From positions 62,001 through 126,000 of the forward strand of contig NZ_FNKA01000004.1 of assembly GCF_900101335.1 (NCBI RefSeq): 64,000 nt of DNA, in the 5' to 3' direction. The notes under the pieces were generated by a model that was not told where the DNA came from, made no database searches, and saw only the letters and a program-made list of their open reading frames with translations. Position numbers and translations under genes: made by a program. This DNA comes from Quadrisphaera sp. DSM 44207 (GTDB lineage: Bacteria; Actinomycetota; Actinomycetes; Actinomycetales; Quadrisphaeraceae). Below, piece after piece: positions 25,270 to 32,547 of the stretch (positions are counted from its first letter, which is position 1; each line of letters starts with the position of its first letter).

Positions 25270-25817
25270 CGGGACTCCTCACGGGTGAGCGAGACCTGCG
25301 GGCGCAGGGTGCCCGAGAGGCCGAGCTCCTCGAGCCGCTGGGCGACGTTCGCGGTGACGCGCTGCTGCAGGTCGCCCTCCGAGCGCAGCGCCGTGCGCGC
25401 CCGCACGACCGCCTTGCGGCGGCTGACGCGGGCGTCGGCGCGGCTGACGCCCGGCGCGCGGCGCGCCGCCGCGGCGAGGGTGCGCTCGATGCCGCGGCGG
25501 GAGGCCGTCACGCGCACACCGGCCGGGGTGCCTCCGCCGCGCGCGGCCAGCGGCAGCGACGAGGGGCGGCCGCGGCGCAGCGCGGCGAGCAGCAGGAGCA
25601 GCCCGAGCACGACGAGGCCGGCGAGGACGGCCTGCACCACGGGCTGGTCCCAGGTCCGCTGGTCCAGCCAGCTCGCCCACTGCTCGTGCGGCACGAGCCA
25701 GGAGGGCCGCCCCAGCTGGGCGAGCACGACCTCGACGACGGCCAGCAGGCCGCCGAGCAGGAGGGCGAGCGCCAGCAGCGCCGACAGCACGCGGTTGAGG
25801 ACCGCCACGGGGCTCAC
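25266..25817 (-). CDS. DUF6286 membrane protein
   Basis: 183 residues: hydrophobic segments VLSALLALALLLGGLLAVVE and VVQAVLAGLVVLGLLLLLAA, then a soluble domain (GIERTLAAAARRAPGVSRAD, LRPQVSLTREESR). This family co-occurs with Asp23 and AmaP in actinobacteria. It resembles the next gene in having two N-terminal helices and a small alpha/beta domain, so the pair may be distant paralogues. GTGA overlap with the Asp23 gene upstream. Confidence 0.7.
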   Translation of the reverse strand: MSPVAVLNRVLSALLALALLLGGLLAVVEVVLAQLGRPSWLVPHEQWASWLDQRTWDQPVVQAVLAGLVVLGLLLLLAALRRGRPSSLPLAARGGGTPAGVRVTASRRGIERTLAAAARRAPGVSRADARVSRRKAVVRARTALRSEGDLQQRVTANVAQRLEELGLSGTLRPQVSLTREESR

Positions 25818-26233
25818 CGCACCCTCGGGCCGCGGCGGACGGGGACGTCGAGGCTGGTGACCTCGAGGTCGACGTGGTCGACGCGCACGCCCGTGGTGGC
25901 GGCGACCTCCTCGCGCACGACCCGGCGCACCTGGTCGGCGACCGCCCTGACGGACGCGGGCCAGCGCACGGCGACGGTCGCCTCGACGGTGGCGGTGCCG
26001 CCGTGGACGGAGGCGCTCACGGACGCCTCGTCCTCGGTGCGGGAGGAGCCGACGTTGACGCCCAGCACGCGGCGCGGCGCGGCGGTGGCCTCGGGAACGA
26101 GCGTGACCGCGTACCCGGCCACCCGCTCGACGACCCGGTCGGCCACCTCGAGGGTGCCGCGGTCCGCCGGGGAGGGCAGGTCCGAGGGCAGGTCCTGGGC
26201 GAGCTGCAGCGCCGTCCCGGCCGCGGCGCTCAC
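25814..26233 (-). CDS. Asp23/Gls24 family envelope stress response protein
   Basis: 139 residues. GTLEVADRVVERVAGYAVTL is the family start; SVSASVHGGTATVEATVAVR and DQVRRVVREEVAATTGVRVD complete the alpha/beta unit. Asp23 proteins polymerise under the membrane and respond to envelope stress. GTG 26233 overlaps the stop of the small membrane gene upstream. A longer in-frame start exists, but its translation is Arg-rich shadow. Confidence 0.75.
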   Translation of the reverse strand: MSAAAGTALQLAQDLPSDLPSPADRGTLEVADRVVERVAGYAVTLVPEATAAPRRVLGVNVGSSRTEDEASVSASVHGGTATVEATVAVRWPASVRAVADQVRRVVREEVAATTGVRVDHVDLEVTSLDVPVRRGPRVR

Positions 26234-26418
26234 GGCGAGCCGCGGCGGGCGCCGCCGCCGAGGTACTGGGTCAGGTCGAGCTGGCCGGCGGCGACCTTGC
26301 CGACGACGTAGCCGACGGCACCGAGCAGGGCGACGCCGCAGAAGGCGTCGAACCCGCCGATGACCCAGGCGATGCCGAGGAGCAGGCCGGTGAGCAGGCC
26401 CACCGTGGTGGGGGGCAT
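26230..26418 (-). CDS. DUF2273-like small membrane protein
   Basis: 62 residues: two hydrophobic segments (TVGLLTGLLLGIAWVIGGF, GVALLGAVGYVVGKVAAG) and a short polar tail. Small two-helix proteins of this type (DUF2273) sit in Asp23 operons of firmicutes and actinobacteria. GGAGGTTCC precedes the ATG. A stabilising role for the membrane complex is inferred. Confidence 0.7.
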   Translation of the reverse strand: MPPTTVGLLTGLLLGIAWVIGGFDAFCGVALLGAVGYVVGKVAAGQLDLTQYLGGGARRGSP

Positions 26419-26450
26419 GGGGAACCTCCGGGAGGAACGGGACGGGGCTC

Positions 26451-26723
26451 TCAGAGCACCCGGGGCGGACGGCGCCCGCGACCCCGGGCGAGCCGGGGCA
26501 GCAGGCGGGAGGAGCGGCGAAGCAGGAGCCGGAGCGGCGGAGCGAGCCGGCGCAGGCCGCGCGGGCGCCGGACGAAGACGACCTCACCGGCGCCGCGCGG
26601 GGCCCGCTGGAGCTCCTGCAGGGCCCGGACCAGCTCGGCGGGGTCGCCGCCGAGGTCCGGGTGGTGGGCCCGGAGCAGCGCGCGCCGGCGGCGGCGCTGC
26701 TCCGGGTCCTCGGGGGCGGGCAC
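26451..26723 (-). CDS. Small protein with J-domain-like HPD motif
   Basis: 90 residues. The first 45 contain RRALLRAHHPDLGGDPAELV followed by RALQELQ, which copies helix II - HPD loop - helix III of a J domain, the part that stimulates DnaK ATPase. Helix I and the C-terminal DnaJ regions are absent. The rest is Arg/Leu-rich. It lies between Asp23 and DUF2273-like genes, 5 bases from the first. A link between chaperone and envelope stress is inference. Confidence 0.55.
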   Translation of the reverse strand: MPAPEDPEQRRRRRALLRAHHPDLGGDPAELVRALQELQRAPRGAGEVVFVRRPRGLRRLAPPLRLLLRRSSRLLPRLARGRGRRPPRVL

Positions 26724-26728
26724 GGCGC

Positions 26729-27097
26729 TCAGGCCGGGCCGGAGGGCAGCGCCGCCGGCCCGGCCGCGGCGCTCGCGGCCTCCTCGGCGGGCAGCCTCAC
26801 GTCGGCGACGAGGACGTCGACGGGACGGCCGCCCACGAGCGGCGCGACGGCGGCGCGCACCTGCCCGGCCACCACGGCCGCGGGCACGCCCCAGGCGGCG
26901 ACGACGGCGACCTCCACGGGCCCCTCGCCGTCCACCCGCACGCCCGCCACGCGGCGGCCGGGCAGGTACGTGGCGACCTGGCGCAGGCCGCCGGAGTGCA
27001 GGTCGGCGACGGCCGGGCAGGCGCGCACCGCAGCGGCGACGGCGTCGGCCCGCGCCGCTCCCGCCCCGGTGCGCGCAGGGCTCGTCGGGGTGCTCAC
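26729..27097 (-). CDS. Asp23-like small protein
   Basis: 122 residues. AVAAAVRACPAVADLHSGG, VAGVRVDGEGPVEVAVVAAW and VAGQVRAAVAPLVGGRPVDV fit a single Asp23-type unit lacking the usual start. It overlaps the main Asp23 gene by GTGA. The divergence suggests a specialised partner of the two more typical copies. Confidence 0.6.
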   Translation of the reverse strand: MSTPTSPARTGAGAARADAVAAAVRACPAVADLHSGGLRQVATYLPGRRVAGVRVDGEGPVEVAVVAAWGVPAAVVAGQVRAAVAPLVGGRPVDVLVADVRLPAEEAASAAAGPAALPSGPA

Positions 27098-27555
27098 CGG
27101 ACGCGCGCCGGCTCCGGCTGCTGGGCGTCGTCGGTCGGCAGGTGGATGTCGTTGACCGCGATGTTGACCTCGGTCACCTGCAGGCCGGTCATGCCCTCGA
27201 CCTGGCCGATCACGTTGCGGCGCACCGCGCGGGCGACCTCGGCGATGGACACGCCGTACTCGGTGACCAGGTCGAGGTCGATGGCGGCCTGCCGCTCGCC
27301 GACCTCGACGGAGACGCCCTGGCCCGTGGACTGCGAGGAGCCGGGGATGCGCTCGCGCAGGGCGCCGAGCGCGCGGGCGGCGCCGCCGCCCATCTCGTAG
27401 ACGCCGGCGACCTCGCGGGCCGCCAGGCCGGCGATCTTCTGCACGACGCCGTCGGCGATGGAGGTGCGGCCCTCGCTGGTCTGCAGGCCGGACGGCGCGG
27501 CCTGGGCCACGGCGCTCGTCTGGTTGGAGGTGCTGGAGGTGGTGGGGCTGCTCAT
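27094..27555 (-). CDS. asp23: Asp23/Gls24 family envelope stress response protein (operon lead gene)
   Basis: 153 residues. A Ser/Thr/Gln-rich leader is followed by GRTSIADGVVQKIAGLAARE, VSVEVGERQAAIDLDLVTEYG and ARAVRRNVIGQVEGMTGLQV, a full Asp23 domain. GAAGGAGAG precedes the ATG. It is the first of at least seven closely spaced leftward genes and lies only 59 bases from the divergent ECF sigma gene. Such proteins form a membrane-associated scaffold in cell-envelope homeostasis. Confidence 0.88.
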   Translation of the reverse strand: MSSPTTSSTSNQTSAVAQAAPSGLQTSEGRTSIADGVVQKIAGLAAREVAGVYEMGGGAARALGALRERIPGSSQSTGQGVSVEVGERQAAIDLDLVTEYGVSIAEVARAVRRNVIGQVEGMTGLQVTEVNIAVNDIHLPTDDAQQPEPARVR

Positions 27556-27571
27556 GGTGCTCTCCTTCGCG

Positions 27572-27610
27572 GGGTGGACCCGGGTGGACGCGTCCGGGTG
27601 GATACGTTCG
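27572..27610. promoter_or_regulatory. Divergent control region of the Asp23 operon and ECF sigma gene
   Basis: GGGTGGA occurs three times (27572, 27582, 27596). On the minus strand CGAAC (27610-27606) and CGTC (27590-27587) are 15 bp apart, close to an ECF promoter (GAAC, N16, CGTC). It would start transcription just before the Asp23 ATG at 27555. Autoregulation by the adjacent sigma factor is inferred. Confidence 0.4.
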
Positions 27611-27614
27611 GGGC

Positions 27615-28268
27615 GTGCCGCTCCCCTCCGCCGAGCGCGGGACCGACCCGTCGTCGGCGGGCCGCGGGAGCGGTCCACCCCCTTGGACCCCGTCCGGCGC
27701 GGATGGTTACAGCCCTCTTCCACCCGATCCGGCGCCCGAGCTCGAGGCCGCCCTCGTCGAGCACGCGCGCGAGGGCGACGAGGACGCGTTCGCGCAGCTC
27801 GTGCGCCTGCACCAGGACCGCGCCTACGCGGTGGCGCTGCGGATGACGGGGCGCCCGCAGGACGCCCAGGACGTCGTCCAGGAGGCGCTGCTGTACGCGT
27901 GGCGGGGGCTGCCGCGCTACCGCGGGGAGGCCCGCTTCGGCACGTGGCTGATCCGCATCGTCATCAACCGGTGCCACGACCTGCGCCGCCGGGCGCGCGA
28001 GGCGCTCCCGCTGCCCGAGGACGACGGCGCGGCGGGCACGGCGCCCGGCGCGGACGCCGTGGTCGTCGCGGCGGGCCGGCGCGACGCGGCGATCGAGGCC
28101 ATCGCGCGGCTGCCGTTCGACCAGCGGGCCGCCCTGGTGCTGCACACCTTCGGCGGGTGGTCGCACGCGGAGGTGGCGCGCACCCTGGGGACCACGGAGG
28201 GAGCGGTCAAGGTCCGGGTGCACCGAGCACGACGGGCCCTGCTGGAGCAGCTGGAGGAGTGGCGGTGA
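27615..28268 (+). CDS. ECF RNA polymerase sigma factor
   Basis: 217 residues. Region 2 is at about residues 45-115 (FAQLVRLHQDRAYAVALRMT, DAQDVVQEALLYAWRGL, TWLIRIVINRCHDLRRR) and region 4 at about 160-215 (AIARLPFDQRAALVLHTFGG, SHAEVARTLGTTEGAVKVRV). A 40-residue Pro-rich leader precedes them. Its stop overlaps the GTG of a zinc-motif/Asp23 protein, the usual place of a cognate anti-sigma factor. It probably controls this envelope-stress island. Confidence 0.88.
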   Translation: MPLPSAERGTDPSSAGRGSGPPPWTPSGADGYSPLPPDPAPELEAALVEHAREGDEDAFAQLVRLHQDRAYAVALRMTGRPQDAQDVVQEALLYAWRGLPRYRGEARFGTWLIRIVINRCHDLRRRAREALPLPEDDGAAGTAPGADAVVVAAGRRDAAIEAIARLPFDQRAALVLHTFGGWSHAEVARTLGTTEGAVKVRVHRARRALLEQLEEWR

Positions 28269-28939
28269 GCGTCGGCGCGGCACCCGGGGAGCAGGAGCGC
28301 CTGCCCTGCGGCACGGACCACGAGGAGCTGGTGGCCCAGGTGGTCGACGGCGCCCCGGCGCGCGACCCCGCGCACCAGGGCGCCTGCCCGCACTGCCGGG
28401 CGGTGCTGGCGCAGCTGCGCCAGGCATGGGCCCCGGTCCTGCAGCTGCAGCGCGAGCACGTGCGCGCTCCCGCGCAGCTGCTCGCGGACGTCGTGGCGCG
28501 CGTGCGGGCGCTGCCGCGCAGCACCTGGTACGCGGTGCTGCCCACCGAGGACGGCGAGACGCGCATCTCCGCGCGCGTGGTCGGCGCGGTGGCGCGGCTG
28601 GCCGCGCAGGAGGTCCCGTCGGTCTCCCTGGCGCTCGGGCGCGGCCGCGCGGCCGCCGGGGGGACCGACGGGGCGGCGGGCGCGGACGGCGCGGAGGCGA
28701 CGCACGTCGGCGTGGCGGGCTCGAGCGTCGTCGTCGACGTGCGCGTCGTCGTCACGATGGGCACGCACCTGCCGAGCGCCGCGCAGCGCGTGCGGGAGGT
28801 CGTCACCCGCCGGCTGGCGCAGGTGACGGGCCTGTCGGCCAGCGCGGTCGACGTCACCGTCGTCGACGTCGCCCTCGACGGCTTGGGCGAGGTGCGGGCG
28901 GACGATGCTGGGGAGCCCCGTTCCGGGCCCGCCGGGTGA
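28265..28939 (+). CDS. Zinc anti-sigma-like motif joined to an Asp23-like domain
   Basis: 224 residues. The N-terminus has His37-x3-Cys41-x2-Cys44 (AHQGACPHCRAVLAQL), the exact spacing of the zinc-binding anti-sigma (ZAS) motif. The C-terminal part (ARVVGAVARLAAQEVPSVSL, VDVRVVVTMGTHLPSAAQRV, RRLAQVTGLSASAVDVTVVD) has Asp23-domain features. No membrane segment is obvious. It is coupled to the ECF sigma gene by GTGA. I infer a soluble anti-sigma factor that senses state through Asp23-type interaction with the divergently encoded envelope proteins. Confidence 0.7.
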   Translation: MSVGAAPGEQERLPCGTDHEELVAQVVDGAPARDPAHQGACPHCRAVLAQLRQAWAPVLQLQREHVRAPAQLLADVVARVRALPRSTWYAVLPTEDGETRISARVVGAVARLAAQEVPSVSLALGRGRAAAGGTDGAAGADGAEATHVGVAGSSVVVDVRVVVTMGTHLPSAAQRVREVVTRRLAQVTGLSASAVDVTVVDVALDGLGEVRADDAGEPRSGPAG

Positions 28940-28965
28940 GACGCCTCACACCGCGCTCGCAACGG

Positions 28966-28991
28966 GGTTCCCCGACGCCGGCACGGGGTAT
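28966..28991 (+). promoter_or_regulatory. SigB-like promoter
   Basis: GGTT (28966-28969), 16-bp spacer, GGGTAT (28986-28991): close to the actinobacterial general-stress SigB-type consensus (GNTT, N14-16, GGGTAT). It lies in the gap before the PGPGW membrane protein gene. Confidence 0.45.
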
Positions 28992-29057
28992 CGCCGCCCT
29001 CCGGGCGCACCTGCGCCCGCGGGAGCGACCGCTGGTGGCGGCGGAGAGGACGGGCCC

Positions 29058-29546
29058 ATGGCCAAGCGCATCGCGGTGACGGTCGTCGGAGCGGTGCTGC
29101 TGCTCATCGGCGTGGCCCTCATGGTCCTGCCCGGCCCCGGCATCCTGCTCATCGTCGCCGGCCTCGCCGTGCTCGCCTCCGAGTACGCCTGGGCGCGCCG
29201 GCTGCTGCGCCGGGCGCGGGCGCGCGCCGAGCAGGCGCAGCGCGCCGCGGTGAGCAGCCCCATGCGCACGGCGGCCAGCGTGGTCTTCGCCCTCGGCATG
29301 GTGGGCCTCGGCATCGCGATGCAGGTGGTGCCGGACGTCGCCTGGCCGGTGCGGGACGACCTGCTCGACGCCGTGTGGCGCTCGCTGACCGGCTGGGTGC
29401 TCATCGTCACCGGGCTGATCCTGCTGGTCACCACGGCCGTGGCGCTGCGCGACGGGCGCCGCGCCGCCCGGGCCGGAGCGGGCCGCTCCGCCGCGGACGG
29501 CGGTGCGCACCAGCCCGTCGGCACCGGCGCGCGCCCGCTCGGCTGA
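29058..29546 (+). CDS. PGPGW family membrane protein
   Basis: 162 residues with four membrane segments. VLPGPGILLIVAGLAVLASE followed by YAWARRLLRRAR matches the PGPGW/TIGR02611 actinobacterial membrane family. A second hydrophobic pair follows (VVFALGMVGLGIAMQVVP, GWVLIVTGLILLVTTAVAL). Function unknown. The upstream stress-type promoter and the location after the Asp23 island suggest an envelope-stress role. Confidence 0.75.
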   Translation: MAKRIAVTVVGAVLLLIGVALMVLPGPGILLIVAGLAVLASEYAWARRLLRRARARAEQAQRAAVSSPMRTAASVVFALGMVGLGIAMQVVPDVAWPVRDDLLDAVWRSLTGWVLIVTGLILLVTTAVALRDGRRAARAGAGRSAADGGAHQPVGTGARPLG

Positions 29547-29558
29547 GGCCCGCGCACC

Positions 29559-29590
29559 CTCACCCACCGCTCACCCACCGCTCACCCACG
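29559..29590. repeat. 11-bp tandem repeat between genes
   Basis: CTCACCCACCG occurs twice in tandem, followed by a 10-base partial copy, in the 70-bp gap before the ankyrin gene. Confidence 0.8.
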
Positions 29591-29618
29591 GCACCCACTG
29601 CGTACCTACGCTGGTGGC

Positions 29619-30023
29619 GTGAGCGCTGAGGACCTGGACGAGGAGACCCTCGCCTTCGCCTCCCGGATGTTCGACCTGGCGCGCTCCGGTGCGGCCGAGG
29701 AGCTCGCCGGGTACGTGGACGCCGGCCTGCCGGTGGACCTGACCAACGACAGAGGCGACACCCTCCTGCTGCTCGCGGCCTACCACGCGCACCCGGACGC
29801 CGTCCGGGTGCTGCTCGCGCGGGGCGCGGACACCTCCCGGACCAACGACCGCGGCCAGACGCCCCTGGCGGCCGCGGTCTTCCGGCGATCGAGCGAGGTC
29901 GTGACCGCCCTGCTGGCGGCCGGGGCGGACCCGGACGCCGGCTCGTCGTCCGCCCGCGAGACCGCCCGCTTCTTCGAGCTGCCCGAGATGGAGGCGCTGC
30001 TCCCCCGCGACCCGCGCGGCTGA
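29619..30023 (+). CDS. Ankyrin repeat protein
   Basis: 134 residues with about three ankyrin repeats (GDTLLLLAAYHAHPDAVRVL, LARGADTSRTNDRGQTPLAA, VVTALLAAGADPD) and an acidic N-terminus. Short bacterial ankyrin proteins are often encoded near catalases; here catalase lies 5 kb away. The GTG at 29619 lies behind a TACGCT-like -10 (29605), which would give a near-leaderless message. Confidence 0.85.
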   Translation: MSAEDLDEETLAFASRMFDLARSGAAEELAGYVDAGLPVDLTNDRGDTLLLLAAYHAHPDAVRVLLARGADTSRTNDRGQTPLAAAVFRRSSEVVTALLAAGADPDAGSSSARETARFFELPEMEALLPRDPRG

Positions 30024-30062
30024 GGAGCGCTGAGCCTCCCCGCACGGGGTAGTGCCCCCCGC

Positions 30063-30518
30063 ATGACCCCGCTGCTGTCCGCGGCGCTGCCCCGCAGCCC
30101 CGCCTCCGCTCGCGAGGCCCGGCGCCTGCTCGACCGGGCCCTGCGCGAGCTGGGCCGGGCAGCGGCGCCGCGGGCGCCCGTCGCGGAGCTGCTCGTCTCG
30201 GAGCTGGCCACCAACGCCATCCGCTACGGGTCCGGGGAGAGCTTCGGGTGCACGCTGAGCGCGTCCGGCGACCTGCTGCGCGTGGAGGTCTGCGACGCCA
30301 ACCCCGCCCTGCCCACGCCCCGGTGCTCGCGGCCCTCGGACGTCGGCGGCCGCGGGCTGGAGCTCGTGGCGATGCTGTCCGCCGACTGGGGCGCCGCACC
30401 GGTCGACGGCGGCAAGGTGGTCTGGTGCGAGGTGGCGCTGGACGCTCAGCCCGAGGCCGCGACCGTGAAGGGCAGGGTGCGGGCGACGTCCCCGTTCACG
30501 GACAGCACCAGCCCGTAG
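30063..30518 (+). CDS. Anti-sigma/RsbW-like histidine-kinase-type ATPase
   Basis: 151 residues of a GHKL ATPase: N box LLVSELATNAIRYG, G1 region VCDANPALP and G2 GGRGLELVAML. Single-domain proteins of this kind are serine kinases/anti-sigma factors acting on anti-sigma antagonists of SigB/SigF type. No STAS partner is adjacent. Its 3' end overlaps a convergent gene by 73 bp. Confidence 0.8.
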   Translation: MTPLLSAALPRSPASAREARRLLDRALRELGRAAAPRAPVAELLVSELATNAIRYGSGESFGCTLSASGDLLRVEVCDANPALPTPRCSRPSDVGGRGLELVAMLSADWGAAPVDGGKVVWCEVALDAQPEAATVKGRVRATSPFTDSTSP

Positions 30519-30841
30519 CCGCCGGGCACCGGCAACGGGGCCACCACGGTGACGGCGAAGCTGGCCGAGGAGCGCCCGGTGCCCTCCAGCTGCTCCGGGC
30601 CGGGCTCGAGCAGCCACTCGGCGACCACGGGGATGTCGCCGTCCGGGGTCATCGCCCCCAGGGAGAGCTGCGCGGCGGGCTCGCGGCGCCCCATCCAGAC
30701 CCGGCCGGCCACGGACAGCACCTGCTGGGCGGGCAGCGCGGGGGCGAGGACGACGGCGCGGTGCGCGCCGACGACGGTGAGGGTCCCGTCCCCGTCGACG
30801 CGGGCGAAGTCGGCCAGCACCGCGTAGTCCAGCTCCGCCAT
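30446..30841 (-). CDS. DUF6941 family protein
   Basis: 131 residues: AELDYAVLADFARVDGDGTL, then LTVVGAHRAVVLAPALPA and a beta-rich domain ending GGYGLVLSVNGDVARTLPFTV. The opening matches the DUF6941 actinobacterial family, whose function is unknown. The 3' overlap with the ATPase gene may give antisense interference. Confidence 0.7.
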   Translation of the reverse strand: MAELDYAVLADFARVDGDGTLTVVGAHRAVVLAPALPAQQVLSVAGRVWMGRREPAAQLSLGAMTPDGDIPVVAEWLLEPGPEQLEGTGRSSASFAVTVVAPLPVPGGYGLVLSVNGDVARTLPFTVAASG

Positions 30842-30877
30842 GGTGTGCGCAGTCTAGGGGGCGGGTACCAGCACGCC

Positions 30878-31327
30878 GTGCCGAAGACGACGGACGACCG
30901 GCAGGACGGCTCGCGGGAAGACCCGCCCGAGGACCTGCCCAGCACGCTGGAGCGCTCCGACGGGCACGCGCAGCGCACGTTCGCGGCCGCGCGCGCCTCG
31001 GCCGAGGAGACCTACCACGACGCCCAGCGCGCCAACCGCGTCGCGTGGGCCGCGGTCGAGCACGGGCACGAGAAGGTCGGCGACCACTGGGAGCCCAAGG
31101 AGGGCGGGCGCCGCGGGCCGTCCGACGCCCAGGCCGAGGGCGGGGCCGGCACCGACCGGCCCACGGCCGGCGGCGTGGACGCGGGCGCGACGAAGGCGCA
31201 CCTGCAGGACGTCGCCCGCCGCCTCGGCGTCCCGGGCCGCTCGCGGATGTCGAAGGAGGAGCTCGTCGAGGCGATCGGACGGGCGAACGACCGGGCGACG
31301 CGGCAGGCGCGCGAGCGCTCCTCCTGA
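30878..31327 (+). CDS. ChaB-like protein with Rho-N/SAP-like C-terminus
   Basis: 149 residues. EDLPSTLERSDGHAQRTFAA and TYHDAQRANRVAWAAVEHGH match the ChaB helical domain. The C-terminal KAHLQDVARRLGVPGRSRMS followed by KEELVEAIGRAN resembles a Rho N-terminal or SAP nucleic-acid-binding unit. The linker is Gly/Pro-rich. ChaB was first linked to cation transport regulation, but its function is uncertain. The GTG start is at 30878. Confidence 0.75.
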   Translation: MPKTTDDRQDGSREDPPEDLPSTLERSDGHAQRTFAAARASAEETYHDAQRANRVAWAAVEHGHEKVGDHWEPKEGGRRGPSDAQAEGGAGTDRPTAGGVDAGATKAHLQDVARRLGVPGRSRMSKEELVEAIGRANDRATRQARERSS

Positions 31328-31373
31328 CCCGGTCCTGAACCGGTCCTGAGCCGCGCCTGGTCCGGTCGGCGGC

Positions 31374-31556
31374 TCAGTGGCCGAGCATCTCCGGGTCGCC
31401 GTCCGGGTCGTCCTCGTCGTCCGGGTCGTCCTGCACCGACGCGGTCTCCGCGACGCCGTCGACCGGTGGCGTGCCGCTCGTGTCGGGCGGGGAGGGCAGG
31501 TTGCCGGGGTCGGCGTCCGGGTCGAGCGGGGCGTCGGGCTCGGTGTTCTCGCTCAT
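31374..31556 (-). CDS. Small acidic hypothetical protein
   Basis: 60 residues, very acidic (Asp/Glu/Pro-rich; DDPDDEDDPDGDPEMLGH at the end), predicted disordered. ATG 31556 is chosen over an upstream in-frame start at 31589. Composition alone gives no function. Confidence 0.5.
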   Translation of the reverse strand: MSENTEPDAPLDPDADPGNLPSPPDTSGTPPVDGVAETASVQDDPDDEDDPDGDPEMLGH

Positions 31557-31608
31557 GCCCCGAACCTGCCACGGGAGGGGTGGCCCCACACCTCGAGCGG
31601 GCGCCGGC

Positions 31609-32547
31609 TCAGCCCTCGACCTCGGTGAGCACGCGGGGCACCTGCGGCAGCAGCTCGCGGGCGAGGAAGCCCAGCGGCCCGACGCCGGCGGCCAGGCGGT
31701 CCCCGGCGCGCCCGTGCAGGTGGGCGCCCCAGACCGCCGCCTGGGCCGGCTCCGCCCCGCGGGCGGCCAGGCCCGTGACGATCCCGGCGAGCACGTCGCC
31801 GCTGCCGGAGACGCCCAGGCCCGTCCCGCCGGTCCGGTCGCACCAGGTCCGCCCGTCCGGGGCGGCGATCCACGACTCGCCGCCGCCGCACGAGACGACC
31901 GCGCCCGCGGCGCGGGCGAGCGCCAGCGCGTGCGCCGCGGGCTCGCGCACCACCGCCTCGCGCTCGACGCCCAGGGTGAGCGCGAGCTCGGTGGGGTTCG
32001 GGGTCAGCAGCGCCCGCCCGCGCAGGGAGCCCAGGCCGCTCCCGCCGTCCCGCAGCCGCGCGCCGACCCAGGCGTGCGCGGCGGCGTCGAGGACGACGGT
32101 GCCGACGGCGTCCGGGCCCAGCTGCGGGACGAGCGCGTCGAGCAGCTCGCGCACGGCGTCGACGTCCCGAACGCCCGGGCCCAGCAGCACCGCGGAGCTG
32201 CCCTGCGCGGCCTCCGCCACCCGCTGCGCGGCGGAGGGCGCGACGTCGCCGTCCGGCGTCTCCGGCAGGGGCAGCACGAGGGCCTCCGGCAGCGCCACGG
32301 CCACCGCCCGGGCCACCGAGGCGGCCGTGGCGACCTGCAGCTTGCCCGCGCCGGAGCGCAGGGCCGCCTCGGCCGCCAGCATCACCGCGCCCGGGGTCTG
32401 GTCGCTGCCGCCGACGACGAGGACCCTGCCGCGCGCGTCCTTGCCGACGCCCGGCGGCGGAAGGCGCCAGGCCCGCAGGACCGCCGGGGTGACGGGGGTG
32501 GCGCTGGCGGGCGCGGCGCCCTCAGGCGGGGGTGGCGACGTCGGCAT
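31609..32547 (-). CDS. nnrD: ADP-dependent NAD(P)H-hydrate dehydratase
   Basis: 312 residues of the ribokinase-like NnrD family. VLVVGGSDQTPGAVMLAAEA, GSGAGKLQVAT-like segment (RSGAGKLQVATAAS), LLTPNPTELALTLG and the nucleotide-binding GVSGSGDVLAGIVTGLAARG are present. It repairs damaged NAD(P)HX together with an epimerase, which is not seen nearby. The start overlaps the phosphatase gene upstream by 26 bp. Confidence 0.88.
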   Translation of the reverse strand: MPTSPPPPEGAAPASATPVTPAVLRAWRLPPPGVGKDARGRVLVVGGSDQTPGAVMLAAEAALRSGAGKLQVATAASVARAVAVALPEALVLPLPETPDGDVAPSAAQRVAEAAQGSSAVLLGPGVRDVDAVRELLDALVPQLGPDAVGTVVLDAAAHAWVGARLRDGGSGLGSLRGRALLTPNPTELALTLGVEREAVVREPAAHALALARAAGAVVSCGGGESWIAAPDGRTWCDRTGGTGLGVSGSGDVLAGIVTGLAARGAEPAQAAVWGAHLHGRAGDRLAAGVGPLGFLARELLPQVPRVLTEVEG

